Shown here in pieces: positions 1 to 7,594 of a stretch of DNA of 13,094 nucleotides. The notes beneath the pieces were generated by a model. The model searched no databases. It was not told where the DNA came from and was given only the letters and a program-made list of their open reading frames with translations. The translations under genes were made by a program, and so were the position numbers. How positions within the stretch are numbered: the stretch's first letter is position 1; each line of letters begins with the position of its first letter. The stretch is from Actinobacteria bacterium casp-actino8. Lineage in GTDB: Bacteria > Actinomycetota > Acidimicrobiia > Acidimicrobiales > Ilumatobacteraceae. The stretch lies in contig LFFH01000036.1 of assembly GCA_001510455.1 (NCBI GenBank), forward strand, positions 1 to 13,094, read 5' to 3'.

Positions 1-258
1 TACGACGCAGCTGTGATCGAGCGGTTGTCCGATCTCGATGCGTCAGCACGTCCGATCGTGACGTCGATGTCATCGGTCATCGGACGACTCGCGACGTACG
101 TACCACGACTCGAGTCCACGTGCCAGGCGGTGCGAAGCGGTCGTCACGACCTCTTCACCGGCGTGATGTGCGGTTCGTTCCACGACGTCTGGATGGAGTT
201 GCACGAGGATCTGATCCTCAGCCAGGGAATCGACCGCGCTGCGGAAGGGAGTTTCTGA
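1..258 (+). CDS. Unrecognised protein, C-terminal 85 residues (5' end outside window)
   Basis: The reading frame is open from the first base and ends with TGA at 256-258, so this is the 3' end of a gene that starts upstream. The visible part looks soluble and largely helical, with an arginine-containing stretch around YVPRLEST and a conserved-looking end with FHDVWMELHEDL followed by a short Gly/Ser tail. I do not recognise the family. In Streptomyces and Mycobacterium the gene before dapA is often thyX, but this C-terminus does not resemble the ThyX sequence I remember. The stop codon overlaps the dapA start by one base (TGATG), which supports co-transcription and translational coupling with dapA. 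An internal ATG at 13 is not a likely start because the frame continues upstream without a stop. Confidence 0.7.
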   Translation, partial: YDAAVIERLSDLDASARPIVTSMSSVIGRLATYVPRLESTCQAVRSGRHDLFTGVMCGSFHDVWMELHEDLILSQGIDRAAEGSF

Positions 259-1157
259 TGGCACGTTTCGGCCGAGTGCTGACGGCGATGGTCACACCAT
301 TCGATGCGAGTGGGGCGCTCGACCTCGAAGCCGCTGGCCGCCTCGCGCGCTGGCTGCAGGATCATGGGAACGACGGTCTCGTCGTGGCCGGAACGACCGG
401 GGAATCTCCGGTGCTCACCGACGACGAGCGACTCTCCCTCTTCGCGGCCGTGATCGAGGCGGTCACCATTCCGGTGGTGGCCGGTACCGGCACCAACGAC
501 ACCAGTCATTCCGTGCACATGACCAAGGAAGCCACGCGCCTCGGGGCGGCGGGCATCCTCGCCGTCACCCCGTACTACAACCGTCCGTCGCAGTCGGGAA
601 TCGCCGGCCACATGGGGGCCATGGCCGACGCCACCGACCTTCCGGTCGTGTTGTACGACATCCCGGTGAGATCGGGACGAAAGATCAACTCGGCGACGAT
701 CCTCGAACTCGCGCGACGTCACCGGAACGTGCTGGCTCTGAAGGATGCCGCTGGCAGTCCCGGAGAGACGGCGTCGGTGATCGCCAAGGCACCGACTGGC
801 TTCGAGGTGTACAGCGGGGACGACTCGCTCACTCTTCCCCTCTTGTCGGTGGGGGCCGTCGGTGTGATCGGAGTGGCCACGCACTGGACGGGGCCCGAAC
901 ATCAGATCTTGTTCGATCGTTGGGAAGCGGGTGACGCGGCCGGGGCACGACGCGTCAATCAGGCCTTGCTGCCGAGCTTCGCCTTCGAGACCGGTGACGA
1001 CGCGCCCAATCCCATCCCCTCCAAGGTGATGATGAATCATCTCGGAATCGCAGTGGGTGAGTGCCGACTTCCGATGGGACCGCCCCCCGATTTCGTCCTC
1101 GAGCGGGCCAAGGGCGTCCTGGCCGAACTCGACGCACGTCGCGCCGAAGGGTTCTGA
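258..1157 (+). CDS. dapA: 4-hydroxy-tetrahydrodipicolinate synthase DapA
   Basis: DapA condenses pyruvate with aspartate semialdehyde, the first committed step towards diaminopimelate and lysine, in the cytoplasm. The 299-residue product has the usual family length and a complete (beta/alpha)8 aldolase pattern. GTTGES at 45-50 is the pyruvate-binding loop, YYN at 106-108 contributes the dimer-interface tyrosine, VLYDIP places the catalytic tyrosine at 133, R138 is the substrate-binding arginine, and LKDAAG places the Schiff-base lysine at 162. A YSGDD motif follows at 185-189. The start is ATG 258, chosen because it overlaps the previous stop, has a purine-rich Shine-Dalgarno (GGAAGG at 243-248), and gives the family N-terminus. 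The same frame stays open upstream to 120, but that extension overlaps the preceding gene and is not family-like. The stop overlaps the rnj start by one base. This is one of the safest calls in the window. Confidence 0.97.
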   Translation: MARFGRVLTAMVTPFDASGALDLEAAGRLARWLQDHGNDGLVVAGTTGESPVLTDDERLSLFAAVIEAVTIPVVAGTGTNDTSHSVHMTKEATRLGAAGILAVTPYYNRPSQSGIAGHMGAMADATDLPVVLYDIPVRSGRKINSATILELARRHRNVLALKDAAGSPGETASVIAKAPTGFEVYSGDDSLTLPLLSVGAVGVIGVATHWTGPEHQILFDRWEAGDAAGARRVNQALLPSFAFETGDDAPNPIPSKVMMNHLGIAVGECRLPMGPPPDFVLERAKGVLAELDARRAEGF

Positions 1158-2818
1158 TGCCGGCTCCGGTCAGGGTCGTGTTCCTCGGTGGCCTCGGGGA
1201 GATCGGCCGCAACTGCATGGCGATCGAGCAGGACGATCGGCTGCTCCTCATCGACTGCGGCTTGATGTTCCCCGATGCCGACATGCACGGAATCGATCTC
1301 GTACTTCCCGACTTCACCTGGCTTCGGGAGAATGCCCACCGCATCGAAGCCTGTGTGGCAACGCATGGGCACGAAGATCATGTGGGCGGACTCCAGTTCC
1401 TGTTGCGTGATACTTCGTTTCCGATCTACGGATCAGCGGTCACCCTCGGTCTCGCCGCCGGGCGGATCGAAGAAGCGGGCCTGCTCGATCGCACCGAACT
1501 CGTGGTGGTCGCCGACAACGAACGACGACGGATCGGCCCGTTCGACGTCGAATTCGTTCCGGTGACCCACTCCGTTCCCCATGCCTTCGCCATCGCGGTT
1601 CACACGGCCCAAGGAGTCATTCTCCACTCCGGTGACTTCAAGCTCGATCTCACCCCCGTCGACGGACGACGAACCGATCTCGCCCGTCTCGGAGCGATCG
1701 CCTCCGACGAAGGGGTCAGGCTTCTTCTGTGCGACTCGACCAATGCCGAAGAGCGTGGTTACTCGCCGAGTGAGACGTCGATCGGTTCGGTTCTGCGGTC
1801 TCTCTTCCACGAACACCGTGACCGCCGGATCATCACGGCAAGCTTCGCGAGCCACATCCATCGCGTGCAACAGATCATCGATGCCGCAGTCTCCACCGAT
1901 CGCAAGGTCGCCACACTCGGCCGGTCGATGCAGCGCAACGTGCGACTCGCTCGTGAATTGGGTGTGCTGCGCGTTCCTGATCACACCCTCGTCGACATCG
2001 AGGAAATCGACGATTTCCCTCCCGAGCGGGTGTGCATCATCTCCACCGGAAGTCAAGGTGAACCGATGTCGGCCCTGTCGCTCATGGCGCGCGGCGACAG
2101 CAAGTGGTTGAAGGTGGGCGAGCACGACACCGTCATCCTCTCCAGTCATGCGATTCCCGGAAACGAGTTCAACGTCACGCGGGTGATCGACGGACTGCTA
2201 CGGGCCGGAGCCGAAGTCGTCCACTCGGGTGTGGCCGATGTGCACGCCACCGGTCATGCACAAGCCGACGAACTGAAGACCTACTTCTCGATCGTCAAGC
2301 CCGAGTGGTTCGTCCCGGTGCACGGGGAGTATCGCCACATGGTCGCCAACGCGCGACTCGGTGAGACGATGGGAATTCCTCGAACCAACATCCTCGTCTG
2401 CGAGGACGGCGACGTGATCGAGATCGACGACGACGGAGTTTCGCCAGTGGGACGAGTTCCGGCCGGATACCTGTACGTCGACGGCATCGTCGGCGACGTG
2501 GGCCAAGGGGTCCTGCGTGATCGACGGGTACTCGCCGAAGAAGGGGTCGTGGTCGTCGTGGTCACCGTCGACGTGGAGGCCGGCAAGGTTCTCACCGGTC
2601 CCGAGATCATCACGCGTGGTTGGGTCTATGCGCCCGAAGCCGAGGATCTTCTGGACGAAGCGTGCGACGTGGTCGCAGCGGCCGTGGAAGCGACCCTCGC
2701 CAAGGGAGTGCGCGATCCGGAAGGTCTCGAACGTGATGTTCGCCGCGCCGCTGGTCGCTTCGTGAACGAGCGCACCAAGCGTCGGCCGATGATCGTGCCC
2801 GTCGTGATGGAGGCCTGA
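1157..2818 (+). CDS. rnj: Ribonuclease J (metallo-beta-lactamase/beta-CASP RNase)
   Basis: RNase J has 5'-3' exonuclease and endonuclease activity and acts in mRNA turnover and rRNA processing. The 553-residue protein has the full family layout. The N-terminal metallo-beta-lactamase part has GGLGEIGRN at 11-19 and the zinc motif THGHEDH at 69-75. H138 lies in VTHSVPH, and HSGDFK at 157-162 supplies the bridging aspartate. The beta-CASP part contains CDSTN (192-196), SFASHIHR (229-236), TGSQGEP (297-303) and SSHAIPGNE (329-337). HATGHA (363-368) and VPVHGEYRH (386-394) complete the catalytic site, and a C-terminal domain follows. The start ATG 1157 overlaps the dapA stop and has GAAGGG at 1146-1151; the frame is open further upstream but within dapA. 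The dapA-rnj pair is a known actinobacterial arrangement. No catalytic residue looks missing. Confidence 0.96.
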   Translation: MPAPVRVVFLGGLGEIGRNCMAIEQDDRLLLIDCGLMFPDADMHGIDLVLPDFTWLRENAHRIEACVATHGHEDHVGGLQFLLRDTSFPIYGSAVTLGLAAGRIEEAGLLDRTELVVVADNERRRIGPFDVEFVPVTHSVPHAFAIAVHTAQGVILHSGDFKLDLTPVDGRRTDLARLGAIASDEGVRLLLCDSTNAEERGYSPSETSIGSVLRSLFHEHRDRRIITASFASHIHRVQQIIDAAVSTDRKVATLGRSMQRNVRLARELGVLRVPDHTLVDIEEIDDFPPERVCIISTGSQGEPMSALSLMARGDSKWLKVGEHDTVILSSHAIPGNEFNVTRVIDGLLRAGAEVVHSGVADVHATGHAQADELKTYFSIVKPEWFVPVHGEYRHMVANARLGETMGIPRTNILVCEDGDVIEIDDDGVSPVGRVPAGYLYVDGIVGDVGQGVLRDRRVLAEEGVVVVVVTVDVEAGKVLTGPEIITRGWVYAPEAEDLLDEACDVVAAAVEATLAKGVRDPEGLERDVRRAAGRFVNERTKRRPMIVPVVMEA

Positions 2819-2823
2819 ACACT

Positions 2824-2852
2824 CGCTCCGTTCGGAGCGCACTCGTCGTGCG
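2824..2852 (+). terminator. Two overlapping inverted repeats after rnj, possible terminator
   Basis: Six bases after the rnj stop, CGCTCC and GGAGCG (2824-2829 and 2834-2839) can form a perfect 6-bp stem closing a GTTC tetraloop. A second 5-bp inverted repeat, CGCAC and GTGCG (2838-2842 and 2848-2852), overlaps the end of the first, so the two compete. No T-run follows, so this is not a classical intrinsic terminator. High-GC actinobacteria often use hairpins without T-tracts, and the position between rnj and the ftsK promoter fits. The function is an inference. Confidence 0.35.
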
Positions 2853-2889
2853 TCTCGTCGAAAGACCGAACGTGTGCGCGCCCCCTTGG

Positions 2890-2901
2890 TAGCGTTCACG
2901 T
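2890..2901 (+). promoter_or_regulatory. Putative ftsK -10 element, leaderless start
   Basis: TAGCGT at 2890-2895 fits the actinobacterial sigma-A -10 pattern TANNNT. It lies exactly 6 nt before the GTG start of ftsK, so transcription would begin at or next to the start codon. No Shine-Dalgarno is visible before the GTG. No strong -35 hexamer is evident 16-18 nt upstream. The same hexamer at the same distance precedes the glutamine synthetase-like gene at 10365. Confidence 0.55.
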
Positions 2902-5310
2902 GTGGCTGCGAAGAAGGGATCAGGTCGTTCGTCGTCGTCGACGACGCGTAAAAGTCCTGCTCGCGGCGTGAAGTCGGCCACGCCACCGCGGGGTGCCCGA
3001 CGCGCGAACGACGCACCGCGTTCGGGTGAGGTGCGTCAGGCGATCTCGGGCCGCGAGACCGAGTTGGCAGCGATTGCGTCATTCGTCATCGGCGTGCTGA
3101 TCGCCCTTGCGGTGTACGTCGATCTGGCCGGACCCGTGGGTCGTGGGGCCGACACTGCGCTCGGCGCCGTGATCGGTGTCGGTCGCTATTTCCTTCCGGT
3201 CGTCGCCGTGACGATCGGCGTGATCCTGCTGCGAGACGACGACGCGCCGGGCCGGACGAAGATGTCGCTCGGCTGGGGTGGGCTGGTCGTCTCCGTCCTC
3301 GGCATCGTGCACATCGGGCGCGGCCCCGACGGTTACGTCGGCGTCGACGATCTGGGAGGAGCCGGTGGTTGGCTCGGTGCGATCCTCGGCCAGACGTTGC
3401 GAGCTCTGATCGGACCGATCGGGGCGGTACTGGTCCTGGTCGCCTCGGGCCTCGCGGCATTGCTCCTGATCACTCGATGGTCCCTACGCGATTTGTTCGC
3501 ACGTGTGCGATCACTCGGTTCGAAATTGTCGACGCGGCTCGGTTCGGGACTTCGCGAGGCCGCCGACGACATCAGCACTCTGCGTTCCGAGCGTGAACAC
3601 GAGGCTCCCGCGACGTTGAACGAGCCCGGCTTCGCTCCACTCGTCCCGGCCGAACCCGATGAGACGGCCGACGGCTCTCCTGGTGAAGCGGAGACCGACA
3701 CCGACGACGGCGAACTCGCTCCTGCCACGCGCCGACGTTCACGTCGCGAGGTCGTGCCCGAACCAGTAGCGACGGGAACCGATCCGACCCACGTGCCGGT
3801 GCAGGAATCGCTCGATGTCAAGGTCACCGTTCCCCGCGGTGATTGGAAACTGCCGGCCGCCTCCTCTCTCGTACGAAGCGGCGCGCAGTCGATCGACGAG
3901 TCGGAGATCGATCGTCGGGGACGAATTCTCGAGGGGTCCTTGTCGTCACACGGAGTCGACGTGCGTCTGGTCGGCCGAACGGTCGGTCCGACCGTGACTC
4001 GCTACGAACTCGAACTCGGACCAGGGGTCAAGGTTGCGCGGGTCACGAGTCTTCAGAAGGACATCGCCTATTCGCTAGCCGCCACCGATGTTCGCATCCT
4101 GGCTCCGATTCCCGGACGCTCTGCCATCGGTATCGAGGTTCCCAACTCGTCCCGACAGTTGGTCGCCCTCGGTGACCTCATGGCATCGGCCGAGGCCAAG
4201 AACGCCACGCATCCCCTCGACGTTGCGATCGGAAAGGACATCTCCGGACGCTCGGTGTTCCTCAACTTGTCGACCACGCCCCACCTGCTGATCGCGGGTG
4301 CCACCGGAGCCGGCAAGTCGAGCGGTATCAATTGCATCATCACGTCGCTGCTCATGCGAACGACTCCCGATCAAGTCAAGTTGATCCTCGTCGATCCGAA
4401 GCAGGTCGAGATGGGGCAGTACGCGCGTCTGCCTCACCTGCTCACTCAGCCGGTCAACAATCCCAAGAAGGCCGCCAACGCGCTTGCCTGGGCTGTGCGC
4501 GAGATGGAGAAGCGCTACGACCTTCTCTACGAAATGGGGTACCGCGACATCACGGGCTACAACGCCGCCTTCGACAGGGGTGAATTGGTGGCCGAGGCCG
4601 GCACCGACCGGACGTTCGAGCGCATGAAGTACATCGTGGTCGTGGTCGACGAGTTGAACGACCTGATGATGGTGGCCGCTCGTGACGTCGAAGAGAGCAT
4701 CACGCGGATCGCCCAGAAGGCCCGCGCCGTGGGTATCCACTTGATCATCGCCACGCAGCGTCCGTCGGTCAACGTGATCACCGGTGTGATCAAGGCCAAC
4801 ATCCCGGCTCGTATGGCCTTCGCGGTCTCGAGCCAGATGGACAGCCGCGTGATTCTCGACCAGGTGGGGGCCGAGAAGTTGGTCGGTCGCGGAGACATGC
4901 TGCTCCTGCCCGGCAACTCTTCGGTCGCCCAGCGCATTCAAGGATGCTGGGTGACCGAAGACGAGGTACGCAAGGTCGTGGCTCACTGGCGACAGCAGGC
5001 TCCCGAGGTCGAGTACGTGAAGGGTGTGGAAGGTGACGAACCTTCGGCGGGTGGACCGGCCGGTTCGGCCATCACCGATAGCTACGGCAACGAAGATGAT
5101 GACGAGGCCTTGTTGCGTCAGGCCATGGAACTCGTCGTGCGTTCGCAACTCGGGTCGACGTCGATGCTGCAGCGCAAACTCAAGGTGGGCTTCGCGCGGG
5201 CCGGCCGAATCATGGACCTGCTCGAAGAACGAGGCGTGGTCGGACCGAGCACCGGAAGCAAGGCCCGTGAAGTGCTCATGACCGTGGAAGAACTCGAAGC
5301 TCAGACCTGA
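2902..5310 (+). CDS. ftsK: DNA translocase FtsK/SpoIIIE family
   Basis: FtsK is a septum-located, membrane-anchored ATPase that pumps DNA to clear the closing septum and complete chromosome segregation. The 802-residue protein begins with a Lys/Ser/Arg-rich cytoplasmic tail (1-53). Hydrophobic segments follow near 55-75, 94-111, 122-139, 155-168 and 170-191. Next comes an acidic, Pro/Thr-rich linker to about residue 300 and then the motor. Walker A is GATGAGKS at 466-473, and Walker B is IVVVVDELNDL at 578-588. The usual motif is DELADL, so N586 is a small departure. A short acidic linker leads to the C-terminal gamma winged-helix domain (about 732-800, with GSTSMLQRKLKVGFARA), which in the family reads orientation sequences and contacts XerD. 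The GTG start is set by the -10 element 6 nt upstream and the family-like basic N-terminus. It probably forms its own transcription unit. Confidence 0.95.
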   Translation: MAAKKGSGRSSSSTTRKSPARGVKSATPPRGARRANDAPRSGEVRQAISGRETELAAIASFVIGVLIALAVYVDLAGPVGRGADTALGAVIGVGRYFLPVVAVTIGVILLRDDDAPGRTKMSLGWGGLVVSVLGIVHIGRGPDGYVGVDDLGGAGGWLGAILGQTLRALIGPIGAVLVLVASGLAALLLITRWSLRDLFARVRSLGSKLSTRLGSGLREAADDISTLRSEREHEAPATLNEPGFAPLVPAEPDETADGSPGEAETDTDDGELAPATRRRSRREVVPEPVATGTDPTHVPVQESLDVKVTVPRGDWKLPAASSLVRSGAQSIDESEIDRRGRILEGSLSSHGVDVRLVGRTVGPTVTRYELELGPGVKVARVTSLQKDIAYSLAATDVRILAPIPGRSAIGIEVPNSSRQLVALGDLMASAEAKNATHPLDVAIGKDISGRSVFLNLSTTPHLLIAGATGAGKSSGINCIITSLLMRTTPDQVKLILVDPKQVEMGQYARLPHLLTQPVNNPKKAANALAWAVREMEKRYDLLYEMGYRDITGYNAAFDRGELVAEAGTDRTFERMKYIVVVVDELNDLMMVAARDVEESITRIAQKARAVGIHLIIATQRPSVNVITGVIKANIPARMAFAVSSQMDSRVILDQVGAEKLVGRGDMLLLPGNSSVAQRIQGCWVTEDEVRKVVAHWRQQAPEVEYVKGVEGDEPSAGGPAGSAITDSYGNEDDDEALLRQAMELVVRSQLGSTSMLQRKLKVGFARAGRIMDLLEERGVVGPSTGSKAREVLMTVEELEAQT

Positions 5311-5312
5311 TC

Positions 5313-5325
5313 GGACGAGACGTCC
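5313..5325 (+). other. Small inverted repeat between ftsK and the SMP-30 gene
   Basis: GGACG (5313-5317) and CGTCC (5321-5325) form a perfect 5-bp stem with a 3-nt loop, two bases after the ftsK stop. It has no T-run and lies where the -35 region of the next promoter would be. It could be a weak terminator, an operator, or chance in GC-rich DNA. The remainder of the 39-nt gap holds only the putative -10 element. Confidence 0.2.
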
Positions 5326-5337
5326 TCGCCGACGTGG

Positions 5338-5349
5338 CATGATGCCGCC
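5338..5349 (+). promoter_or_regulatory. Putative -10 element for the SMP-30 gene, leaderless start
   Basis: CATGAT at 5338-5343 resembles an extended -10 hexamer with the second A and last T kept but C in place of the first T. It stands 6 nt before ATG 5350, the same spacing as at ftsK, rimO and the GS-like gene. No Shine-Dalgarno is present in the six bases before the ATG. It is weaker than the others because the first base departs from TANNNT. Confidence 0.4.
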
Positions 5350-6288
5350 ATGTCATCTTCATCGCTGGACTTGGTCGAAGTCGCCTCCGGTCTCAAGTTT
5401 CCCGAGGGTCCCATCGCCATGAACGACGGCAGTGTCGTTCTGGTCGAGATGTTCGGGCCGCGCATCACGCGAGTCCGTCCCGATGGTTCGACCGAGACAG
5501 TGGCCGAGATCGCCGGTGGTCCGAACGGTGCTGCTGTCGGTCCCGACGGAGCGCTGTATCTCTGTAACAACGGAGGATGCTTCACCGAGATCGACTTCGG
5601 TGGGCTCTGTCTGCCCGGTCCGTTCGATCGCTCGAAGTACGTGGGTGGTCGTATTCAACGGGTCGATCTGTCCTCGGGCGCGGTCACCGACCTCTACACC
5701 GAGTGTGACGGTCGAGCTCTTCGTGCCCCGAACGATCTCGTGTTCGACTCTCACGGTGGCTTCTACTTCACCGATCACGGAATCCGCGACAACGAAGCCC
5801 GCACCAGCGATCTCACGGGTATCTATTACGCGAAGGTCGACGGATCCTCCATTCGAGAGATCGCCTTTCCGGTGGAAGCGCCGAACGGAATCGGGTTGTC
5901 ACCCGACGGATCGACGCTCTACTACGCCGAGACGCACACCGGACGAGTGTTCAAGCGGGCGATCGTGGCACCGGGCGAGCTTGCACCCACGGCTCCCGGT
6001 GACACGAGTTCGTTGTTGTGCGGTCTGCCAGGAATGCAGCTTCTCGACTCGCTGGCGGTCGACGGGGCCGGCAACGTGTGCGTGGCGACTCTCGTGAACG
6101 GAGGGATCACGGTGATCGATCCCTCCGGTGACGTGATCCGACACGTCGAGACCGGCGACCTTTTGACGACCAACATCTGCTTCGCAGCGGACGGTTCGCC
6201 CACGGCGTGGATCACTCTGTCGGGAACGGGCCGACTGGTGCGAACGACATGGCCGTATCCCGGACTCCAGCTCGCGCACACGGCCTGA
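5350..6288 (+). CDS. SMP-30/gluconolactonase/LRE family beta-propeller protein
   Basis: Members of this family are six-bladed beta-propellers that use a divalent metal to hydrolyse sugar lactones or related esters; the exact substrate cannot be read from the sequence. The 312-residue product has no evident signal peptide, so it is probably cytoplasmic. Likely metal ligands are E19 in FPEGP, N128 in APNDLVFD, N179 in PNGIGLSPD and D233 in DSLAVD, matching the Glu/Asn/Asp set of SMP-30 enzymes. Repeated DG turns at 45-46, 66-67, 186-187 and 281-282 fit propeller blades. It has four cysteines in or near the first half (72, 77, 87, 119), more than I would expect for a cytoplasmic lactonase. It lies between two cell-cycle/housekeeping genes with its own putative promoter, so its neighbours do not suggest a pathway. 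Gluconolactonase is one option among several. Confidence 0.88.
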   Translation: MSSSSLDLVEVASGLKFPEGPIAMNDGSVVLVEMFGPRITRVRPDGSTETVAEIAGGPNGAAVGPDGALYLCNNGGCFTEIDFGGLCLPGPFDRSKYVGGRIQRVDLSSGAVTDLYTECDGRALRAPNDLVFDSHGGFYFTDHGIRDNEARTSDLTGIYYAKVDGSSIREIAFPVEAPNGIGLSPDGSTLYYAETHTGRVFKRAIVAPGELAPTAPGDTSSLLCGLPGMQLLDSLAVDGAGNVCVATLVNGGITVIDPSGDVIRHVETGDLLTTNICFAADGSPTAWITLSGTGRLVRTTWPYPGLQLAHTA

Positions 6289-6292
6289 CTTG

Positions 6293-6304
6293 TAGGCTCG
6301 GGGT
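6293..6304 (+). promoter_or_regulatory. Putative rimO -10 element, leaderless start
   Basis: TAGGCT at 6293-6298 matches TANNNT and lies 6 nt before the GTG start of rimO. The SMP-30 gene ends at 6288, so any -35 contact would fall inside its last codons. The GGGG at 6300-6303 is too close to the start codon to be a normal Shine-Dalgarno. This would drive the rimO-pgsA-cinA unit. Confidence 0.5.
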
Positions 6305-7594
6305 GTGACCGGCCGGGCGAAGCGCTTCTACGTCGAGACGCTTGGTTGTCCGAAGAATCAGGTCGACTCCGAGAAGTTGATCGGAACTCTGCTCGCCGAC
6401 GGCCTGACCGCCACCGACGACGTCTCCGAGGCCGACGTCGTGGTGGTGAACACGTGTGCCTTCATCGAAGACGCCCGTCGCGAATCGATCGACACGATCC
6501 TCGCGCTCGACGACAAGCGGACTGATTCGTCGCGCCTCGTGGTCACCGGATGCATGGCCGAGCGGTACGGCGACGAGCTGGCGTCGGCCCTTCCCGAAGT
6601 CGATCTGGTCGCCGGTTTCGGAGTGCCAGTGGTACCGGCCGGACGCACCATGATTCCGGTCTCGTCCTCGCCTCTTCCGAGTTTCGACCTCTTGAACATG
6701 CCCCGCCCGAAGTCGATGTCACCCTGGGCCTACGTCAAGATCGCCGAGGGTTGCGATCGGTCGTGTGGTTTCTGTGCGATCCCGTCGTTTCGCGGTCCGC
6801 AACGGAGTCGTGATGTCGATGCGATCCTCGCCGAAGTCGATCAACTCGACGTCTCCGAAGTCGTCCTGGTGGCCCAGGATCTGGCGAGTTACGGAAAGGA
6901 TCGGCCCGCCGAACTCGGCGCGGGCGCGATCGTCGATCTCGTCGAGCGGGTGTCGGCGCGAGTCCCGTGGACTCGCCTGTTGTACCTGTACCCGAGTGAT
7001 CTCACCGATGCGCTCGTCGACGTCGTTCTCGCGACCGGAGTGCCGTACTTCGATCTGTCTCTGCAGCACGTGAGCAAGCCACTCCTTCGACGAATGCGGC
7101 GATGGGGGGACGGTGATCGATTCCTGCAAAGGATCGGTGACATCCGCCGCCGCGAACCCGACGCGACGTTCCGTAGCAATTTCATCGTCGGTTATCCCGG
7201 AGAGACCGAAGCCGATCACGATCTGCTCCTCGACTTCGTGACCGAAGCCGACCTCGACTGGTGTGGCTTCTTCGCCTATTCACCAGAAGAGGGGACGTAC
7301 GCCTACGACCTCGACGGAGCCGTCGCTCCCGAACTCGTTCGAGAGCGCCTCGCCGAACTCACCGAGGTGCAAGACGCCATCACGGCCCGCCGACGAGACG
7401 AGCTCATCGGAACGAACATCGAGGTTCTGGTCGACGAGATCGGTGTGGCGCGTAGCCGACGTGAAGCACCCGAGATCGACGGAATCGTCGAAGTGCCCCG
7501 TGATCTCGAGGTCGGCCGATTCCATACCGTGACGGTGACATCGGCGATGGGCCCCGATCTGGTGGCCGAGCGACTCGTGGTCGGGGTCGACTGA
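6305..7594 (+). CDS. rimO: Ribosomal protein S12 methylthiotransferase RimO
   Basis: RimO is a radical-SAM enzyme with two 4Fe-4S clusters that adds a methylthio group to a conserved aspartate of ribosomal protein S12. The 429-residue protein has the standard three-part layout. The N-terminal MTTase domain has its cluster cysteines at 15 (ETLGCPKNQ), 51 (NTCAF) and 83 (TGCMAERY). The radical-SAM domain has CxxxCxxC at C150, C154 and C157 in AEGCDRSCGFCAIPSFRG. A C-terminal TRAM domain starts near residue 363. ETLGCPKNQVDSE and the IPSFRG continuation favour RimO over the tRNA enzyme MiaB. The GTG start at 6305 gives an N-terminus close to the family start and is fixed by the -10 element just upstream. 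Its stop overlaps the pgsA start by one base. Confidence 0.95.
   Translation: MTGRAKRFYVETLGCPKNQVDSEKLIGTLLADGLTATDDVSEADVVVVNTCAFIEDARRESIDTILALDDKRTDSSRLVVTGCMAERYGDELASALPEVDLVAGFGVPVVPAGRTMIPVSSSPLPSFDLLNMPRPKSMSPWAYVKIAEGCDRSCGFCAIPSFRGPQRSRDVDAILAEVDQLDVSEVVLVAQDLASYGKDRPAELGAGAIVDLVERVSARVPWTRLLYLYPSDLTDALVDVVLATGVPYFDLSLQHVSKPLLRRMRRWGDGDRFLQRIGDIRRREPDATFRSNFIVGYPGETEADHDLLLDFVTEADLDWCGFFAYSPEEGTYAYDLDGAVAPELVRERLAELTEVQDAITARRRDELIGTNIEVLVDEIGVARSRREAPEIDGIVEVPRDLEVGRFHTVTVTSAMGPDLVAERLVVGVD

Noticed and set aside
120..257. Longer dapA start
   Set aside because: The 46 extra residues would overlap the upstream gene in another frame and do not resemble the DapA N-terminus; ATG 258 has a Shine-Dalgarno and the correct family start.
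144..1040. 298-codon minus-strand frame opposite dapA
   Set aside because: It is antisense to a gene with all catalytic residues present; no motif and no plausible promoter or ribosome site was seen.
4075..5340. 421-codon open frame on the minus strand opposite ftsK
   Set aside because: It lies entirely opposite the conserved FtsK motor; its His/Asp/Arg/Gly-rich composition is typical of the antisense of GC-rich coding DNA, and it has no recognisable motif.
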